NCBI RefSeq assembly: GCF_900103215.1
Contig: NZ_FNGV01000005.1
Location: 124,001 to 188,000, forward strand
Length of the DNA: 64,000 bases
Direction of reading: 5' to 3'
Origin: Kriegella aquimaris
Lineage (GTDB): Bacteria; Bacteroidota; Bacteroidia; Flavobacteriales; Flavobacteriaceae
In this document: piece after piece, positions 61,024 through 64,000 of the stretch
Layout: each line of letters starts with the position of its first letter
How positions within the stretch are numbered: position 1 is the stretch's first letter
Notes under the pieces: model-generated
Database searches by the model: none
Seen by the model: only the letters and a program-made list of their open reading frames with translations
What the model was told of the DNA's origin: nothing
Translations under genes and position numbers: made by a program

Positions 61024-62049
61024 CTATTCGCTATAGGTCTTTACAGCATCAATAAATGCTTTTGCATTTTCAACGGGAATATTCGGAAGAATACCATGGC
61101 CCAAATTGACAATATATTTGTCTTTTCCGAATTCTTTGATCATTTGAGTGACCATCTTTTTTATTTCTGATGGAGGGGATAATAACCTGGCGGGGTCAAA
61201 ATTACCCTGTAACGTAATGGTTCCACCTGTCAGATATCTAGCATTTCTTGCCGAACAAGTCCAATCGACCCCTAAGGCAGCAGCTCCTGATTTGGCCATA
61301 TCACCCAAAGCGAACCAGCAACCTTTTCCAAAAACAATTACTGGAGCTTCCTCCTTTAAAGCATCGATAATCTGTTGGATATATTTCCATGAGAATTCTT
61401 GATAATCGACAGGAGATAGCATACCTCCCCATGAATCGAATACTTGAACCGCATCGACCCCTGCCTTCACTTTTGCTTTTAGATAAGCGATTGTAGTATC
61501 GGTGATTTTTTGTAATAACCCATGAGCAACTACAGGTTGTGTGAAACACAGTTCTTTTGCTTTGTCAAATGTTTTACTCCCTTGCCCCTGGACACAATAA
61601 CATAAAATGGTCCAAGGTGATCCTGCAAAACCGATAAGAGGCACTTCATCGTTCAATTTCTCTTTGGTTGCTTTAATGGCCTGCATCACATAATCAAGTG
61701 CTACATCAACATCAGGAACAATAACAGTATCTAAGTCTTTTTGTGAGCGAATTGGGTTTGGCAAATAGGGACCAAAATTAGGTTTCATCTGAACTTCGAT
61801 ATTCATGGCCTGTGGAATTACCAAAATATCGCTGAATAGAATAGCGGCATCCATTCCATAACGACGAATGGGCTGTACCGTAATTTCAGAGGCAAGTTCT
61901 GGTGTACGACATCGTTTGAAAAAATCATACTTTTCCCTGATTTCCATAAATTCAGGAAGATAGCGCCCTGCTTGACGCATCATCCACACAGGTGGGCGGT
62001 CAACGGTTTCACCTTTTAAAGCTCGTAAAAAGAGGTCGTTTTTAATCAT
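61024..62049 (-). CDS. hemE: Uroporphyrinogen decarboxylase
   Basis: 341 residues. Signatures [53 protein letters not shown] and [15 protein letters not shown] are diagnostic. Removes four carboxyl groups from uroporphyrinogen III to give coproporphyrinogen III. Downstream of hemCD, 123 bp away, on the same strand. Confidence 0.97.
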   Translation of the reverse strand: MIKNDLFLRALKGETVDRPPVWMMRQAGRYLPEFMEIREKYDFFKRCRTPELASEITVQPIRRYGMDAAILFSDILVIPQAMNIEVQMKPNFGPYLPNPIRSQKDLDTVIVPDVDVALDYVMQAIKATKEKLNDEVPLIGFAGSPWTILCYCVQGQGSKTFDKAKELCFTQPVVAHGLLQKITDTTIAYLKAKVKAGVDAVQVFDSWGGMLSPVDYQEFSWKYIQQIIDALKEEAPVIVFGKGCWFALGDMAKSGAAALGVDWTCSARNARYLTGGTITLQGNFDPARLLSPPSEIKKMVTQMIKEFGKDKYIVNLGHGILPNIPVENAKAFIDAVKTYSE

Positions 62050-62172
62050 ATATCATGTATTCATCGTTATGCGCTAAAAGCGTTGCGTATCGTGGCGCAT
62101 AATGCCATAAGTCATTTATAAAGATTCAACAGTTCGTCTTAGCACCGAAATTGGTTATAAGAAAGAAGATGT

Positions 62173-63756
62173 TCATTTCTCAATATATGTTTGGTTCACT
62201 AAATCAATTACACTCTCTGCAGTGGGTATTCTAGCTACCCGAACATCCTTAAAATGTTTTCTGGCCTCTGCAGCGGTGGTTTCCCCAATGCAATAAGCTA
62301 TTTTATCAGCATTGTTCTGCAGGAGATAGCTGGTTACCGTGGAAGGGCTAAAGAACAAGACACCTTTTGTACTGTCATCGACTACGACGGGAGCATGTTT
62401 TGTACGGTATGCCTCAATTTCGTTGACGGTAATATTACTCTCGGACAAAATGTTGGGAATATCATCCATTCTTAAGTTACTACAGAAGTAGGTAACTTCC
62501 AATCCCTCCATATAATCAACCAAATACTTGGCCAACTTTTCGGCATTTTTTTCTTGGTGTTTTACCGATCCTATTTTGCGTTCGATCAAACGTTTTGTTT
62601 TTCGGCCTACGCAATAGATGTTTTTAAACTTTAATTCTTCAGCGGGAACATTGGTCAAAAGTGCCTCTACGGCATTTTGGCTGGTCAAGATTACATTCTT
62701 TATTTCAGACTTTAAAACATTGGCCGCAATACGATTCGGACTAATCTTGATGAAGTCTTCTGATTTGACCAAGATGCCTTCTTTGAATTGTTGTATTTGT
62801 TCAGCGGTTAGGCTTTTGGTAGAAAAAATCGTAGCGCGCCCAGTGAAGTTTTGTATATCGTTCATCAGGCGTTTTGCCCCACGGCCGAGTATATTCTCGG
62901 CACATTCTCGACCTAAGTTTTCATGCATCCCTAGCGGGGCGGTAAATTCAGCCTCTAATTTTTTACTGCCGTCTTCGGTTAAAAGCACCCCTTTTAACGT
63001 AACTACATCTTTCTTGTTGATGTAAGCCAAAGCCCCGATAGGCGCGGTACAACCACCTTCTAATATTCTCAAAAACTCTCTTTCAAGGGTGGTGCAGATA
63101 GCTGTCGGTTCATGGTTCAATTGAGCACAAGATTGGCGGACTTCTTCATCATTTTCCATAGCGACGACCATTATCGCACCCTGTGCGGGTGCAGGTACCA
63201 TCCAAGTAAGGCCAATGGTATTTTCGGGCTCTAGCCCAATACGTTCCAATCCTGCAGCTGCAAAAATGGCTCCGTTCCAATCGTTATTATTCAATTTCTC
63301 GAGACGGGAATTCACATTGCCCCTCAAATCAACTACGGTATGTGTAGGATACCTATTCAACCATTGTGCCTTTCGACGCAAGCTTCCAGTCGCGATTACG
63401 GCATCACGTTGGGCTAAAAACTCTTCATTGTCCTTAAAGGCCATAATATCCATGAAATTGCCACGTTGCAAAACTGCTGCCTGCACAATGCCTTTTGGCA
63501 ACATAGTAGGCACGTCTTTCATGGAATGAACGGCAATATCAATATCACCATTGAGCATGGCAATATCCAAGGTTTTGGTAAAAACCCCTGTGATACCAAG
63601 TTCGTGTAATGGTTTATCCAACACAAGGTCGCCTTCTGATTTTACAGGAACCAATTGCGCGTGATAACCTAATGTTTCAAGCTTTTGTTTTACGGTATTG
63701 GCCTGCCATAACGCTAGTTCGCTATCGCGGGTACCTATTCGAATAGATTTGCTCAT
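62173..63756 (-). CDS. hemC: Fused hydroxymethylbilane synthase / uroporphyrinogen-III synthase
   Basis: 527 residues. Residues 1-305 are HemC: IRIGTRDSELALWQANTVK, VHSMKDVPTMLPKG, TGSLRRKAQW and the dipyrromethane-cofactor cysteine in LEGGCTAPIGALA. Residues about 308-527 are a HemD domain (ATIFSTKSLTAEQIQQF, NVILTSQNAVEALL, IYCVGRKTKRLI, LFFSPSTVTSYL, AYCIGETTAAEARKH). Porphobilinogen is thus polymerised and cyclised to uroporphyrinogen III by one polypeptide. No internal stop or frameshift. Its ATG overlaps the stop of hemA by ATGA, so translation is coupled. Confidence 0.95.
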   Translation of the reverse strand: MSKSIRIGTRDSELALWQANTVKQKLETLGYHAQLVPVKSEGDLVLDKPLHELGITGVFTKTLDIAMLNGDIDIAVHSMKDVPTMLPKGIVQAAVLQRGNFMDIMAFKDNEEFLAQRDAVIATGSLRRKAQWLNRYPTHTVVDLRGNVNSRLEKLNNNDWNGAIFAAAGLERIGLEPENTIGLTWMVPAPAQGAIMVVAMENDEEVRQSCAQLNHEPTAICTTLEREFLRILEGGCTAPIGALAYINKKDVVTLKGVLLTEDGSKKLEAEFTAPLGMHENLGRECAENILGRGAKRLMNDIQNFTGRATIFSTKSLTAEQIQQFKEGILVKSEDFIKISPNRIAANVLKSEIKNVILTSQNAVEALLTNVPAEELKFKNIYCVGRKTKRLIERKIGSVKHQEKNAEKLAKYLVDYMEGLEVTYFCSNLRMDDIPNILSESNITVNEIEAYRTKHAPVVVDDSTKGVLFFSPSTVTSYLLQNNADKIAYCIGETTAAEARKHFKDVRVARIPTAESVIDLVNQTYIEK

Positions 63757-64000
63757 TGAGGTTCGACTTCTAGTTGAAATACTTTTTGGATAAGCTCCAA
63801 ACTATTGTCTGCATCGATATCAGTTTCCTTAAGATGATTGGCAAACTGTTTGGTGATTTTTTGAATGATGCGGTTCGATATGATATCGGCCTGTTCAGGG
63901 TCGAAATCGGAACTTTTCTTCGACTGATAGTCAAGCTCCTCTTCTTTCATGGTCTTTAGTTTCCTTTTCAACGCTTTAATCACAGGTGCAAATTTCCGGG
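63753..64000 (-). CDS. hemA: Glutamyl-tRNA reductase (partial, C-terminus)
   Basis: The frame is open to the window edge and ends with TGA at 63755-63753; about 82 residues are visible. The stretch RKFAPVIKALKRKLKTMKEEELDYQSKKSSDFDPEQADIISNRIIQKITKQFANHLKE is the typical C-terminal dimerisation helix of HemA (ALxxKLxxxxxxEL...NKLLHxP form), and hemC follows directly, as in most heme clusters. HemA makes glutamate-1-semialdehyde, the first dedicated step of tetrapyrrole synthesis in these bacteria. The rest of the gene lies outside. Confidence 0.85.
   Translation of the reverse strand, partial: RKFAPVIKALKRKLKTMKEEELDYQSKKSSDFDPEQADIISNRIIQKITKQFANHLKETDIDADNSLELIQKVFQLEVEPQ

Noticed and set aside
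1-64000. tRNA, rRNA, phage or transposase genes
   Set aside because: None could be recognised by eye in any spacer; a covariance search could still reveal a missed tRNA.

Overview
The window is a 64 kb chromosomal piece of a member of the Bacteroidota, most likely a marine Flavobacteriaceae of the Zobellia/Maribacter kind. Genus cannot be settled from sequence alone. The evidence is: type IX secretion (T9SS) C-terminal sorting domains on polysaccharide lyases, CarboxypepD_reg-like/TonB-plug proteins, a TPR-type hybrid two-component system, DUF2480 and DUF3078 proteins, a three-gene class-B succinate dehydrogenase, and promoters of the Bacteroidota type (TTG, about 20 bp, TAnnTTTG). I see no rRNA, tRNA, CRISPR array, prophage or insertion sequence.

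Layout. 1-4 kb: the end of a 3-oxoacid CoA-transferase and two surface proteins with regulatory-like domains. 4.6-10.7 kb: two secreted beta-helix proteins (one a PL1-like pectate lyase), each with four near-identical Ig-like domains and a T9SS tail. 10.9-19.9 kb: methionine aminotransferase, PfpI-family protein, an unusual Vsr endonuclease, the sdhCAB operon, a tandem-repeat beta-lactamase-fold hydrolase and a collagen-like lipoprotein. 20.2-35.4 kb: GAF-AraC regulator, a RimK plus desuccinylase pair, ThuA and sortilin-like proteins, aminopeptidase P, a transglutaminase, BrnQ, ThiL and a Tat-exported oxidoreductase. 35.8-42.5 kb: one co-directional SUF iron-sulfur operon (sufA-B-C-D-S-E, sufT, DUF2480). 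42.6-50.0 kb: a DUF3078 outer-membrane protein, a cluster of small transcription units, a TPR hybrid sensor/AraC regulator and three lipoproteins. 50.4-57.2 kb: HflX, a nuclease pair, Ogt, a CNNM/CBS protein, a serine hydrolase and DinB. 57.3-64 kb: a heme biosynthesis cluster on the minus strand (hemA, hemCD fusion, hemE, hemF, hemB) with small genes tucked in.

The most unusual content is a family of five very small transcription units not explained by normal annotation. Three lie in tandem at 43.55-44.53 kb, one at 50.04-50.29 kb and one in the opposite direction at 4.19-4.50 kb. All five share a promoter of exactly the same 66-bp geometry: two 9-bp direct repeats (TTCACAACA-like) at a 21-bp pitch, then a TAnnTTTA-like -7 box 37 bp after the start of the second repeat. 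Each ends in an intrinsic terminator. Two units (named 0 and E here) encode 24- and 35-residue peptides with a common KNxFL[ST][AG] core. The other three (A, B, C) carry a stem capped by a GNRA tetraloop that is preserved by compensating changes, preceded by a 25-26 codon open frame whose flanking codons differ only at synonymous third positions. Units 0, A and B run divergently from the hybrid sensor/AraC gene at 44.7 kb, which is a candidate regulator.

Functional links: the SUF and heme clusters supply cofactors to succinate dehydrogenase and its b-type cytochrome; the T9SS lyases suggest growth on plant or algal polysaccharide.
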